The notes under the pieces were generated by a model that saw only the letters and a list, made by a program, of their open reading frames with translations, searched no databases and was not told where the DNA came from. Shown in pieces: positions 26,132 through 35,507 of a stretch of DNA of 64,000 nucleotides. Origin of the DNA: Dehalococcoidia bacterium (lineage in GTDB: Bacteria; Chloroflexota; Dehalococcoidia; Lucifugimonadales; Lucifugimonadaceae). The position numbers were made by a program, and so were the translations under genes. Each line of letters starts with the position of its first letter. Within the stretch, counting starts at the first letter, position 1. The stretch is from contig JASLLE010000004.1 in NCBI GenBank assembly GCA_030747175.1, forward strand, positions 1 to 64,000, read 5' to 3'.

Positions 26132-26986
26132 TCAGGCCGCCGGGTGGGCGAAGATCGGGGTGTGTGAACTGGCCTCTTTTTTGAGAGTCTCTATCTCGTC
26201 ATCGGTGATAGGCGTGAAGTCTTCGCCGATCTCGGCCATCATCCGCCAGAGATCAGGATCGCCGGGTGGCACTGCGGCGGTTATCGGCTGGGAGAGGGTG
26301 AACCGAACGGCCAGAGACATGAGGTCGCGGTCGACGATCGGCTCGTACCAGCACTTTTCATGGGTTCGCGCCGCGGGATCGGCGAGCTTCGCCTTCGCCG
26401 CGGCTTTAAGCGACAGTCTTGCGGTCCCTTTATCTTCGGCCTTCTCAACGATCTGCGGGCCGAAATCGCCTTCAAAGTAGTTCACGAAGTTCAGCGGGAA
26501 TAGAACGGAGTTGAACTCGAACGCGTCCAGCAGCCTGGTGGCGGCCTCCACCGAGTGTGCGGAGAACCCGAGAAAGCGCGCCAGCCCCTGTTCGCATGCC
26601 CTCACGAATGTCTCCAGTGCGCCGCCGGAGCCAAGCACCGTATCGATGTCTTCATCCGTCGTCATGCCGTGCATCTGGTAGAGATCGAAATGATCCGTGC
26701 GCAGTTTTTTGAGCGAATCGTGCAACTCGCCCTCCGCCTTTGCCCCGTCTCGTTCCCGGGTCTTGCAGGCCAGGAACACGTCGTTCCGGTGACGCTCCAA
26801 CGCCGGACCGAGCATGTCCTGCGCGTTACCGTAGCGCGGCGCAACGTCAAAGTAGTTGATCCCGCGATCTATGGCTTCGCTGACAAGCCGGGACGCTTCG
26901 TCGGTCTCAACGTCTTTAACCACCATGCCGCCAAAGCCGATGATCGAGAGCATCTCTCCGGTGTCGCCGTAAGGTCGTTTCTGCAT
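26132..26986 (-). CDS. Aldo/keto reductase
   Basis: 284 residues of the AKR superfamily, NAD(P)H-dependent carbonyl reduction in the cytoplasm. The catalytic tetrad is intact: Asp47, Tyr52, Lys75 and His106 (FDVAPRYG, FLACKTRE, LYQMHG). The C-terminal third is shorter than in classical AKRs and ends in a region resembling ferredoxin-type AKRs, but no Cys cluster is present. It follows the metallohydrolase on the same strand after 32 bp, so they are probably one operon. The metallohydrolase product may be its substrate; inference only. Confidence 0.85.
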   Translation of the reverse strand: MQKRPYGDTGEMLSIIGFGGMVVKDVETDEASRLVSEAIDRGINYFDVAPRYGNAQDMLGPALERHRNDVFLACKTRERDGAKAEGELHDSLKKLRTDHFDLYQMHGMTTDEDIDTVLGSGGALETFVRACEQGLARFLGFSAHSVEAATRLLDAFEFNSVLFPLNFVNYFEGDFGPQIVEKAEDKGTARLSLKAAAKAKLADPAARTHEKCWYEPIVDRDLMSLAVRFTLSQPITAAVPPGDPDLWRMMAEIGEDFTPITDDEIETLKKEASSHTPIFAHPAA

Positions 26987-27018
26987 GTCGTGATCCTCCC
27001 GAATTATCGTTTGGCCGT

Positions 27019-28467
27019 TTACGTCGCAAGCCCCTTATAAACATCAAGACCCTGCCCGAACAGATCCACCACTTCGGCCCGTTGTGCATCGGTGTAGAAG
27101 CGGCCCTTTGCCTTGACCCAGGCCATCGACTCCTCGATGTCCCGGACGAAGAGCGCGGCAGATGCCGCCTGCACATCTGCTTTCACCCCGCCCGCGTCGA
27201 TGTAGACAGCCGACGTGTGCGCCCAGAGCGCCTGCGCAAACGAGTCCCTTTGCGATGAGCCGAGCCGAGCCGCGATCCAGCCGTCCGACCCGACCTCGAT
27301 ATCGGCCTCTAGCGACCCCCCGGTCGCATTAGAGGCGTCCGTTGACACGCGCTTGACCACCAGTCCATTCTGCACGATCTCGACCGTCTCAACGGCGTAG
27401 TGCGATGACCAGTCCACCTTCACGTGCGTCGTGCCGCCGGCGCTCACCTGGACCGTGGAGCCGGGCGCAGCCCCGTCCACAGATATCGAGATAGCCGGGC
27501 CGTTCGTGATGAAGGTCTCGCCCCGCTTGATGCCCGCCAGCCAGTCGTCGTACGAGAACGCTCCGCCGGTCTGCGAGTAGATGCGGTTGGCGGAGCAGAC
27601 GAACCAGTCAGATCCGGTTGAGGCCGGCATCTTGATCCCGCAGTTCAACATCCGGTACCAGATGTCGTACTCGACATCGTTCCAGTACGGGTCAAACAGG
27701 TTGATGGCGTCCACTTTGCCAAGGGCGGCGGCGACGGGCGCCTCCATACCCTGCCCGTTGTGGCACCAGATCACCAGCCCGTCCTGGTCGCGGGCGTCGT
27801 CACAGGCCCATGAGAGCGGCGGGTAGTCGGGATCGAAGGTATCGATCAACGCCCCGCGGGAGATCGGGTCCACGATGTTACGGATGTTCAAGAGCATCAC
27901 GTGGCCGTAGCCGCGGGACCAGCCGTCCTTGTCGTTGTGCCGGTTTTCCTCACCGACCTGTACGTGATGATGCGTGTCCGTGTAGTCGTTCAGGACGCCG
28001 ATCGGGTACTTGTTGGTGGCGTAGTTGAGATCCCAGCGCCGGAGGATCGAAATCGCCGTCATCCTGAGGTCTTCGACCCGGGAGTCGTAGCCGAGCCGTT
28101 CATCCGGCTTCTCCTCCTTCTCGTCGTAGTGGATGTGGGTGTTCCCGGGATGCCAGCCACGATCAGGCAGGTCCGCCCAGCGTTCCAGCTCGATATCGAG
28201 CGCCACAGTTCCGCCGGCGTCATCGACGTCGACGGTGCGAATCCAGGGCCGGTACTCGGTGCCCCGCTCGACCGTGATCCGTGACTGGCCGCGCGGCACG
28301 TCCAGCGAGAAATCGCCGTTGGAGTAGAAGAACGGCTCGCCGCTGCCGACCTTCCACATAGCGTCAGCCGGGGCGAGTTGATTTCCGTTCGGGGAGAGCA
28401 CCTGTACGCGTGCCTGCACCTCCGCCCCGGTGGTCGGATCGATGATCTTTCCAGAAAGTTTCGCCAC
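27019..28467 (-). CDS. CehA/McbA-like metallohydrolase (PHP-type)
   Basis: 482 residues. An N-terminal beta-sandwich domain (about 1-95, carboxypeptidase-regulatory-like) precedes a PHP-type metal-dependent hydrolase domain with HPGNTHIHYD (His111, His113), a THHH cluster, VIWCHNGQG and PASTGSDWF. A further beta domain lies near 340-420. CehA and McbA hydrolyse carbaryl esters; most relatives have unknown natural ester or phosphate substrates. No signal peptide, so cytoplasmic. Probably co-transcribed with the downstream aldo/keto reductase. Confidence 0.75.
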   Translation of the reverse strand: MAKLSGKIIDPTTGAEVQARVQVLSPNGNQLAPADAMWKVGSGEPFFYSNGDFSLDVPRGQSRITVERGTEYRPWIRTVDVDDAGGTVALDIELERWADLPDRGWHPGNTHIHYDEKEEKPDERLGYDSRVEDLRMTAISILRRWDLNYATNKYPIGVLNDYTDTHHHVQVGEENRHNDKDGWSRGYGHVMLLNIRNIVDPISRGALIDTFDPDYPPLSWACDDARDQDGLVIWCHNGQGMEAPVAAALGKVDAINLFDPYWNDVEYDIWYRMLNCGIKMPASTGSDWFVCSANRIYSQTGGAFSYDDWLAGIKRGETFITNGPAISISVDGAAPGSTVQVSAGGTTHVKVDWSSHYAVETVEIVQNGLVVKRVSTDASNATGGSLEADIEVGSDGWIAARLGSSQRDSFAQALWAHTSAVYIDAGGVKADVQAASAALFVRDIEESMAWVKAKGRFYTDAQRAEVVDLFGQGLDVYKGLAT

Positions 28468-28608
28468 GTGTGAAATTCCTTGTTCTGCTTCTGACTGCGG
28501 GCGATGGATACATCGGCCTGGATCACATTGCCTGCCCGCAGTTTCATCCCGGCCGGTTCGTGGCGCAAGATGTAGGCGACATCACAAGCGGTAGCAATCG
28601 AGGATCAG

Positions 28609-29211
28609 ATGCCGGAGTTCGTCGACCCTAAAGCCGACCCGATGGATGAGTTACGCCGCTGGCTATCGGAGGCCACGGAAGCAGGAGTGTTCAACCCGGC
28701 GGCGATGGTGCTGGCCACCGTCAGCCCCGAGGGCACGCCTTCCGCACGAGCGATGATGACAAGGACCCGGGAAGGCGATTCGATCACCTTTTTCACCCAT
28801 TACGAGAGTCCCAAAGGGCGAGACCTCGCAGCCAGCTCGAGCGTCGAAGCCGTGTTCCTGTGGACACCACTCGAGCGGCAGGTCCGCGTCACGGGCACGA
28901 TAACGAAGACGACTGTCGAGGAATCCGACGCCTACTGGGCTTCGCGACCGAGAAACACGCAACTGGCGGTCGCGGCGGCGCCGCAGAGTGCGCCGGTGTC
29001 CGATCACGCCGAGCTCGTGAAGGCCAAGGCGGATTTCACGGCGAACATCGGAGACGGCGAGGTCCCCCGCCCGCAGTCGTACGGCGGATACCGGCTTACG
29101 CCGGGTTCGTTCGAGTTCTGGCAGGGCCGCCCGGCGGATCGTTTACATCTGAGGGCGACATACACGCAAGCCGCTGACGAAAGCTGGGCGTTCCAGACGC
29201 TGGCGCCGTAA
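28609..29211 (+). CDS. pdxH: Pyridoxamine 5'-phosphate oxidase
   Basis: 200 residues, slightly shorter than the usual 210-220. PNP/PMP oxidase makes pyridoxal phosphate using FMN and O2. FMN-binding stretches PSARAMMTR and TFFTHYESPKGRDL, and the C-terminal FEFWQGRPADRLHLR with closing W..LAP, are diagnostic. Divergent from the metallohydrolase (141 bp shared promoter region). Upstream GAGGATCAG probably contains the ribosome binding site. Confidence 0.85.
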   Translation: MPEFVDPKADPMDELRRWLSEATEAGVFNPAAMVLATVSPEGTPSARAMMTRTREGDSITFFTHYESPKGRDLAASSSVEAVFLWTPLERQVRVTGTITKTTVEESDAYWASRPRNTQLAVAAAPQSAPVSDHAELVKAKADFTANIGDGEVPRPQSYGGYRLTPGSFEFWQGRPADRLHLRATYTQAADESWAFQTLAP

Positions 29212-29287
29212 GGCCATCGGGCCATCCCGGCCTGCATGGCTACTCCGGGATTCAAGACGCTACGCGCAATTCGGTTACCGGCCCGTC

Positions 29288-29293
29288 TATAAT
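29288..29293 (+). promoter_or_regulatory. Possible -10 element of the tRNA cluster
   Basis: A perfect TATAAT lies in the gap after pdxH, about 93 bp before tRNA-Leu. No convincing -35 hexamer is seen at 17 bp upstream, so support is limited to the -10 match and position. Confidence 0.35.
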
Positions 29294-29385
29294 TTGAAAA
29301 TCGGTGGACGCCTGCGCATCGGTATCTCATACTTCTTGTGCAGGTCGGCTCAGAACCTGGTTCTTTGTCGCCCATCGCACCTCAT

Positions 29386-29471
29386 GCCGAGGTGGCGAAA
29401 TGGTAGACGCGCTACGTTCAGGACGTAGTGTCCTTACGGACGTGCGAGTTCGACTCTCGCCCTCGGCACCA
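29386..29471 (+). tRNA. tRNA-Leu (CAG anticodon)
   Basis: A class II tRNA with acceptor stem GCCGAGG / CCTCGGC, anticodon stem CTACG / CGTAG with loop TTCAGGA (anticodon CAG, reads CUG), and a long variable arm (GTCCTTACGGAC). Discriminator A and encoded 3' CCA at 29469-29471. Confidence 0.95.
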
Positions 29472-29516
29472 TCCTTCCCTCAAGCCCGGTCGGGCCGGAA
29501 GGACCGAAAAGTACAT

Positions 29517-29592
29517 GCGCCTGTAGCTCAGCGGATAGAGCGCAGCCCTGCGAAGGCTGAAGTCGTGAGTTCAAATCTCACCAGGCGCGCCA
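29517..29592 (+). tRNA. tRNA-Arg (GCG anticodon)
   Basis: Standard cloverleaf: acceptor GCGCCTG / CAGGCGC, D arm GCTC...GAGC, anticodon stem CAGCC / GGCTG with loop CTGCGAA, T arm GTGAG / CTCAC, discriminator G and encoded CCA. The anticodon is GCG, reading CGC and, by wobble, CGU. Most bacteria read these with tRNA-Arg(ACG) modified to inosine, so G34 is unusual. 45 bp after tRNA-Leu, probably the same transcript. Confidence 0.95.
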
Positions 29593-29798
29593 CTTTCCTG
29601 GATCATCGGGGCGTGGGAATAAACCACCCCCGCGCGGTCGTACCTGCCTCCCCATCGGGTCACTTTCCACTTCGTGACGACGCGCGGCCGGAGTCTCCGG
29701 CTCTCGTTGTAAACTGAATTTGAGGGTGAATGGGTCTGACTTCGAGATCGGCCAGGGCCGTGATTCAACCTCGCCGGGGTCGACAATCGCGCGTTCCC

Positions 29799-29875
29799 GG
29801 GCGGTTAGCTCAGCTGGTTAGAGCACCTGCCTTACAAGCAGGGGGTCGCAGGTTCGAGTCCTGCACCGCCCACCA
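29799..29875 (+). tRNA. tRNA-Val (TAC anticodon)
   Basis: Acceptor GGGCGGT / ACCGCCC, anticodon stem CCTGC / GCAGG with loop CTTACAA (anticodon TAC), T arm GCAGG / CCTGC with loop TTCGAGT, discriminator A, encoded CCA at 29873-29875. 206 bp separate it from tRNA-Arg; no gene is supported in that gap. Confidence 0.95.
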
Positions 29876-29952
29876 TCGCGGTCCCCGGAAATGGCCGTAG
29901 AAGAACCGCGACGCTCGTCGCTCCGTAATAATCGCCAGCGAGAGGGATCTAT

Positions 29953-30924
29953 TTGGCCACGACAACCGGTCCCGAGCTACTGGCACGGGAAATCGTTCAG
30001 AACGTCGAGAAGGTGATCGTCGGCAAGACCGCCGTCGTCGAACTCGTCGTGATCGCCTTGATCTCGCGCGGCCATGCCCTGATCGAAGACGTGCCGGGCG
30101 TCGGCAAAACCATGCTGGCCCGCAGCGTTGCGCGATCGGTCGGATGTGATTTCCAGCGCATTCAATTCACGCCGGATTTACTGCCCAGCGACATCACCGG
30201 GGTCTCGTTCTACAACCAGAAGAGTTCGGAATTTGAATTCAGACCCGGACCGATCCTCTCGCAGATCGTCCTGGCCGACGAGATAAATCGGGCGACCCCC
30301 AAGACACAGTCGGCATTGCTCGAAGCGATGGCGGAACGCCAGGTGACCGTGGAGGGTGTCACACACCGCCTCGCCGATCCCTTCATGGTGATGGCGACCC
30401 AGAATCCGATCGAGTATGAGGGCACCTTCCCCCTGCCGGAAGCGCAACTGGACCGTTTCTTTCTGCGCGTCAGGGTCGGCTACCCGACTATGGACCAGGA
30501 GATCGCCATCCTGGACAGCCAGATCCTGGCGGAGCCGATAGACAACCTGGAACCGGTAGCAAATCCGGGGGACATTATCGAACTCCAGAACGCAGCCCGG
30601 AACGTTTACGTTCACGATCTGATCAAGGAATACATCGTCGCGCTGACCAACGAAACGCGCGACCACCAGGACGCCTCGCTCGGCGTATCGCCACGAGCGT
30701 CACTGGCGCTCATGCGCGGCGCACAGGCGCGTTCCATGATCGATGGGCGCGACTATGTATCGCCGGATGATGTGAAGTCCATTGCGAGAGCCGTGATGGC
30801 ACACAGGTTGATCATCTCGCCGGCGGCGCGGATGCGCGGGGTCAACGGCGAAGACCTGATAGGCGAGGTGCTCGACTCCGTGCCGGTCCCGGGCGCCGAG
30901 GTCGGCGGTCCGGCGCGCGGATAG
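29953..30924 (+). CDS. MoxR family AAA+ ATPase
   Basis: 323 residues. AAA_3/MoxR core: Walker A DVPGVGKTM (46-54), Walker B VLADEINRATPKTQ (106-119), sensor 1 MATQNPIEYEGTFPLPEAQLDRF (split motif) and a C-terminal lid domain. MoxR ATPases act as chaperones for maturation of partner proteins, often with VWA or DUF58 proteins. Start TTG 29953 has GAGAGGGA 5-12 nt upstream. First gene of a moxR-DUF58-transglutaminase operon. Confidence 0.9.
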   Translation: MATTTGPELLAREIVQNVEKVIVGKTAVVELVVIALISRGHALIEDVPGVGKTMLARSVARSVGCDFQRIQFTPDLLPSDITGVSFYNQKSSEFEFRPGPILSQIVLADEINRATPKTQSALLEAMAERQVTVEGVTHRLADPFMVMATQNPIEYEGTFPLPEAQLDRFFLRVRVGYPTMDQEIAILDSQILAEPIDNLEPVANPGDIIELQNAARNVYVHDLIKEYIVALTNETRDHQDASLGVSPRASLALMRGAQARSMIDGRDYVSPDDVKSIARAVMAHRLIISPAARMRGVNGEDLIGEVLDSVPVPGAEVGGPARG

Positions 30925-30933
30925 GCCTCGGCC

Positions 30934-32364
30934 GTGTTGACCGCCCGCCCCGCCATCTCACGCCGGCCTTCAGTGTCCGCAAGACGGTCCCGCGGGCGGC
31001 GGATTGGACACTGGATTTACGATCATCGCCGGGCGGCGATCGTCGTCCTTGTCACCATCCTGACCTTCACCTCCGGAATGGGGACGGGATTCACGCTCTC
31101 CTTCAGGCTCGGGTACGTCCTGGTCATCATGCTGGCCGTGGCGTTCGTATGGTCCCGGATCGGCTTCGCCCGGATCGATGCCAGGGTTCGGCGCCCGAAC
31201 AGGCCAATGCGCGTCGGCGAGCAGCTATCGGAAACGGTTGAAGTCGCCAACCACGGAGGATTGCCAAACCCCTGGATAGAAATCGAAGAAGTGACCGATA
31301 TCCCGGGAGTGCGCGCGGGCCGGGTAATCGACATGCCGGGCGTGATCGTAAATCGAAGTTTTGAAGTTGAAGCGCCGATGGTCCAGCGCGGCGAGTTTGC
31401 TCTTGGCCCGTTAATCGTCCGATCCGCCGACCCGTTCGGGTTGTTCCCGAACTCCAGACAGTACCAGGGTATCGACCGCCTGCTCGTATACCCGCGTGCC
31501 GTTGCGATTCCGGATTTCGCCATGGCACACCTCAATCTGAGTGGTGACGCGGGCGACCGTCGCCGAACCCATCTCGTGTCGCCGCACGTGTCGTCTGTTC
31601 GTGACTACGTTGCCGGCGACAGCATGAGCCGGATCCACTGGCCGAGCACGGCTCGTCACTCCAAGTTAATGGTCAAACTTTTCGATCAAGGTGAGGCGGG
31701 CGAAGTCCTGGTGGTCTTCGATCAACACCGTTCTACGGTCGCCGGACACGACGCAGAGTCCGCCGACGAATACGGGGCGGCCGTGGCAATTTCGGCCATC
31801 GAAAAGTACCTCGGCATGCAACTCCCGGTCGGCTACGTCTCGTACGGCAGTCACCCGATGACCACGCCACCGGTCCGAGGCGGAGGACAGCTTGAAGCGA
31901 TCACAAGAAACATCGCCATAAGCAGGCCGGAGGGGGACGTGGACCTGGTCGACATCCTCGCCGAACTGGATCCGTCGATCGGAGCGAACACGGCGCTCGT
32001 GGTAGTCACTGCGTCGCGATCCGCATCCAGCCCGAATAACTGGATTGCGGCGCTTCAGGGCCTGGCCCGGCGTGGCGTCAACGTCACCGTGGCGCTTATG
32101 GACCGGGAATCGTTCCTGGACGACGACCAGGTCACCGGGGGCGATGCCGACTCCAACTCGGGCGTACTCGTGGATCTCGTCAGCGCGGGGGTCAGGACCT
32201 ACCTGCTGAAACAGGGAGAGCGGCTGGCCAGTTCGCTGACCGATCCTGTTCGGGAGACAGAGATCGCCGGTCCAGATCATGAATTCGGCATAGCCGGGCA
32301 AAGCGTCGTTGAACGCGGTGAAGAAGATGGTCTGGCCAGCGCCGCGGCGGGAGTCGGCGATTGA
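30934..32364 (+). CDS. DUF58 domain membrane protein
   Basis: 476 residues with a basic N-terminus, two predicted transmembrane helices (about 34-54 and 59-75), a beta-rich region, and the DUF58 signature VRDYVAGDSMSRIHWPSTAR (222-241). The C-terminal part resembles a VWA-like fold. DUF58 proteins are usual partners of MoxR and transglutaminase-like proteins; the molecular role is not established. GTG start 9 bp after moxR; stop overlaps the next start (TTGA). Confidence 0.88.
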   Translation: MLTARPAISRRPSVSARRSRGRRIGHWIYDHRRAAIVVLVTILTFTSGMGTGFTLSFRLGYVLVIMLAVAFVWSRIGFARIDARVRRPNRPMRVGEQLSETVEVANHGGLPNPWIEIEEVTDIPGVRAGRVIDMPGVIVNRSFEVEAPMVQRGEFALGPLIVRSADPFGLFPNSRQYQGIDRLLVYPRAVAIPDFAMAHLNLSGDAGDRRRTHLVSPHVSSVRDYVAGDSMSRIHWPSTARHSKLMVKLFDQGEAGEVLVVFDQHRSTVAGHDAESADEYGAAVAISAIEKYLGMQLPVGYVSYGSHPMTTPPVRGGGQLEAITRNIAISRPEGDVDLVDILAELDPSIGANTALVVVTASRSASSPNNWIAALQGLARRGVNVTVALMDRESFLDDDQVTGGDADSNSGVLVDLVSAGVRTYLLKQGERLASSLTDPVRETEIAGPDHEFGIAGQSVVERGEEDGLASAAAGVGD

Positions 32365-35057
32365 GTACCAGTACGCTGAGCCGGCCGGCGACGAACGGTA
32401 TTGAAATTACCGGCCGGGTCCGGCGAGTTTTGGAGATCGCCGGACACATCGCCGGCATCAGCGGCCTTGAAGGGCTCATCACTTACGTCCTTCTTGGCCT
32501 GATGGCGCTCGTGGTCGCATGGTCCGTTCAGCTGGCTGACTGGGGAGACTCCCCGGTCCTGATCTGGACGGTACTTACCGGCGCAGCCCTGGGCGTCGCG
32601 TTCACCCGTTCCCTGGGCCCGTGGCCGTTACGCCACCTCGCCGGGATCATGATCGGCGTGCCTTTTGCTATCTGGCAGGTCTCGTCCAATGCGGACGGCA
32701 CAAACGTTATCGCCCGATTTGGCGATACCTGGACCCGGCTCGAAATATGGATCGATATCGCAAGGGCGGACGGCATTAGCACGGACCCGTTGCCGTTCAG
32801 TGTTTTCCTGTCCGTCATCGCCTGGATCGTTGCCTATACCGCCGGGTGGAGCCTGTTCAAATGGCGGTCGCCGTGGGCGCCGTCGTTCATTTTTGGGATC
32901 GCGATCCTCACAAACCTGAGCTATAGATTCGGCCAGTTTGAGTACACCTTCTATTTCTTCGCGGCGATTGCCATTGCCCTGTTTGCCCACCTGACCCTGG
33001 TTAACACCCGCCGCCGGTGGGACGCTGCCGGTATCCAGTACTCCCATGGAATTAGCCTCGACAGCATCATGACGCCGATCCTGATCGGAGCAATCGTTGT
33101 CGTGATCGCGGGATTCATGCCCATGTACAGAATCCGGCCGGAGACCCTGGACCGGGCATGGGGAGCGATGAAGGATCCGTTCCGCGACGGACTCGGAGGC
33201 CACGCGTCGCGGTTGTTCCCGAACGTTGGAGGCGTCGGATCGGGCGATTTGGGCGCTTTCGATCAGGTCCTCGCCTTCAAGGGAAGTATCAAGTTCAAAC
33301 AGGACCCACTGTTCTTTGTCGAGTCACGGTACGAGACGCTCAACCCGGCGCGCGCTTACGCCGTTTATACATCGCAGGGATGGCTTGCGGGGCCCGTCAC
33401 CGAGGTCACCCGTCAACCGTCCGAGTCGTTGCCCCTTGAGGGAACCCTTCTTGAGCGTATCGCCGTCGAGCAGCGCCTCGTCTCGGACGAAGAAAGATTG
33501 GGATTCGCTATCCCCGGCGACTACACCCTCAATATCGACCGCCCTTACATCTCGGAAGAACTCCCGCCGCTACGAGTTCGGCTAAACATGGTGGAGGGTA
33601 CGCTCGACCCAAACCTCCCGGAAGATGTCATTGCTTACTCCGACGCGCTCAGGGAGATTTACGTCAACTCAGACCTCATCACCGCGCCGAGGGTTGACGA
33701 TGTGATCGCAGAACTCCTGCCGCCCGACCTGGAGATAATCGAGTTTGAGGAAAGAAACGGCGCTCTGGAATGGATAAGCGTCGAGCGTATCAGCGAGCCG
33801 ATTTTCGACCAGCTGGCGGTTCGCTTCACTGAACGCGCCGAAACGGGCGAACCGATCATCGTGCAACGGTTGTTGTCGCAAGCCACGGAAGACCAGCTCA
33901 ACGAAGCCGGAACCGAATACCCGCTGTGGGTGACGGACCGGTATCTCCAGTTGCCGGGGACGCTTCCCGACGAGGTAGCGGACCTCGCCGGTCAGATAAT
34001 CACTGATGCCCGGGCTGTCACGCCGTACGAGAAAGCTGAAGCCCTGGTCGCCTATCTACAGGGTTTCGGATACAGCCAGGATATTGAGGGTCCGGGACCG
34101 AAACAAGATGGAGTTTCTTACTTCCTGTTCGATACCGCTCTGGAACCCTGCCGGGGTGACTCCGTCGGCCCCCGGTGCGATGACGATGGGGCGAAAGGCT
34201 ACTCCCAGTATTTCGGCTCGGCCCTCGCCGTCATGTTGCGTACCCAGGGCGTGCCGGCGCGCATGATCTCTGGATTCAAGGCCGGCGAGTTTGATCCGGT
34301 GCGCGCCGGCTTTGTGATCCGGGATGTCGACAGCCACGGTTGGGCGCAGGCTTACTTCCCTGAATACGGTTGGATCGATCTGGAATCCACTCCCGGCGCG
34401 TCTCAACCGGTGCGTGGTGTGCTACCAGAAATGGAGATAACGGTGTCGTCGGGAACCGACTCTTTCGCCGCCGGTGCCGACCTGTTCACAGAGACCGGGG
34501 AATCCCCGGTGGGGACGGGCGATGGCCCTGACCTGGATCAACTTCTGAGCGCCTCCGGCCGGGACAGTTCGACGCCGGTCTGGCCGTTCATTGCGGGCGT
34601 GGCGACCATGCTGGCATTCATCGGCGGCGTCTTCGCATGGCGCTGGCGCTACTGGGCGATGTCGCCGACCGGCCGAGCCTACGCCGGTATGTCTCGATTG
34701 GGCTGGCTCTCCGGGACCGGACGACGACCGCATGAAACCCCCGGCGAGTACGCTCTGCGGCTCGGCGAGATAGCTCGTGACGCCGATGATGGGGCACAGG
34801 CGATAGCAACGGCCTTCGAGATTGAAACGTACGGCGGACGCGAGGTCCCGGAAGCGGTTCACGAGGGTGCAAAAGACGAGTGGCCGACGGTTCGCTGGGC
34901 GCTGTTGCGGCGGTCTCTGCTCCGGCTAATCGGGGTCAAACCGCGACCCCCGCTCAGGGTGATGATGGCCAATCCGGTACAGCGCCCCCTTTACTCCAGC
35001 CTGGCCGCCGCAGAGATGGAAATTTCAGACGGGTCCGGAGTACAGGCCGGCGCTTGA
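32361..35057 (+). CDS. TgpA-like membrane transglutaminase homologue, catalytic Cys replaced
   Basis: 898 residues. Several N-terminal transmembrane helices (within about 40-260), a long external region, a transglutaminase-like core, one more TM helix (about 735-755) and a cytoplasmic DUF4129-like tail containing HETPGEYALRLGEIA. In active homologues the core reads GYCxYFA...DSHAW...DPTP. Here it is GYSQYFGSALAVML (Ser615), DSHGW (His659) and DLESTPG (Glu675 in place of Asp). The Cys nucleophile is therefore Ser and the acidic residue changed, so transamidase or protease activity is doubtful. An insertion of about 20 residues with two Cys precedes the core. Start TTG overlaps the DUF58 stop by 4 bases. 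Confidence 0.85.
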   Translation: MSTSTLSRPATNGIEITGRVRRVLEIAGHIAGISGLEGLITYVLLGLMALVVAWSVQLADWGDSPVLIWTVLTGAALGVAFTRSLGPWPLRHLAGIMIGVPFAIWQVSSNADGTNVIARFGDTWTRLEIWIDIARADGISTDPLPFSVFLSVIAWIVAYTAGWSLFKWRSPWAPSFIFGIAILTNLSYRFGQFEYTFYFFAAIAIALFAHLTLVNTRRRWDAAGIQYSHGISLDSIMTPILIGAIVVVIAGFMPMYRIRPETLDRAWGAMKDPFRDGLGGHASRLFPNVGGVGSGDLGAFDQVLAFKGSIKFKQDPLFFVESRYETLNPARAYAVYTSQGWLAGPVTEVTRQPSESLPLEGTLLERIAVEQRLVSDEERLGFAIPGDYTLNIDRPYISEELPPLRVRLNMVEGTLDPNLPEDVIAYSDALREIYVNSDLITAPRVDDVIAELLPPDLEIIEFEERNGALEWISVERISEPIFDQLAVRFTERAETGEPIIVQRLLSQATEDQLNEAGTEYPLWVTDRYLQLPGTLPDEVADLAGQIITDARAVTPYEKAEALVAYLQGFGYSQDIEGPGPKQDGVSYFLFDTALEPCRGDSVGPRCDDDGAKGYSQYFGSALAVMLRTQGVPARMISGFKAGEFDPVRAGFVIRDVDSHGWAQAYFPEYGWIDLESTPGASQPVRGVLPEMEITVSSGTDSFAAGADLFTETGESPVGTGDGPDLDQLLSASGRDSSTPVWPFIAGVATMLAFIGGVFAWRWRYWAMSPTGRAYAGMSRLGWLSGTGRRPHETPGEYALRLGEIARDADDGAQAIATAFEIETYGGREVPEAVHEGAKDEWPTVRWALLRRSLLRLIGVKPRPPLRVMMANPVQRPLYSSLAAAEMEISDGSGVQAGA

Positions 35058-35224
35058 GTACGATGTCTTCGAAACGGCGTACGGGTGGATAGCGTAATCG
35101 CGTCTGAGGATGGGACCAGGCGGATCAGCCTTCCGGAGCGGCAAGGGCCGACGCCCTGGCGGGGCTGGGCAGATGATCGAAGTCGGACAGCGTACAACTC
35201 AAGCTGCACGCGTGAGCAAGGGAG

Positions 35225-35479
35225 TCAGTCAGAGTCGCCCTGCGATGTCGGGTCGTCGATGCCGATCTCTGATAGCTGGACCAGGGTTTCGAGGGCGTCG
35301 CGTGCGATCTCTGCTTCTTCCTGCGGGGCGACCAGCCTGACGGGTGTCGCAGACACGCCCAGAAAACCGTATGTGTCGCCCGCCCTCAACTGGCACCTGA
35401 TCTGTGCCTGGGAGAGCAGATCCTGCCACATCTCCGCCGTCATCTGATCCGGCGCGGTGGCAAATACAACCCATTCCAT
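35225..35479 (-). CDS. DUF2007-like small protein
   Basis: 84 residues resembling DUF2007 (putative signal-transducing protein, ferredoxin-like fold): MEWVVFATAPDQMTAEMWQ, a central FLGVS...VRLVAP and an acidic helix. Function is not established. It follows dnaE on the same strand after 28 bp, as the last gene of the run. Convergent with the transglutaminase homologue; the 167-bp gap shows no clear terminator. Confidence 0.75.
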   Translation of the reverse strand: MEWVVFATAPDQMTAEMWQDLLSQAQIRCQLRAGDTYGFLGVSATPVRLVAPQEEAEIARDALETLVQLSEIGIDDPTSQGDSD

Positions 35480-35507
35480 AAGTACAGCTTACGCCCCGAT
35501 AAATTAC

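Noticed and set aside
29386-29875. tRNA cluster as an integration hotspot with a mobile element
   Set aside because: No integrase, no duplicated tRNA 3' end and no composition change were seen nearby.
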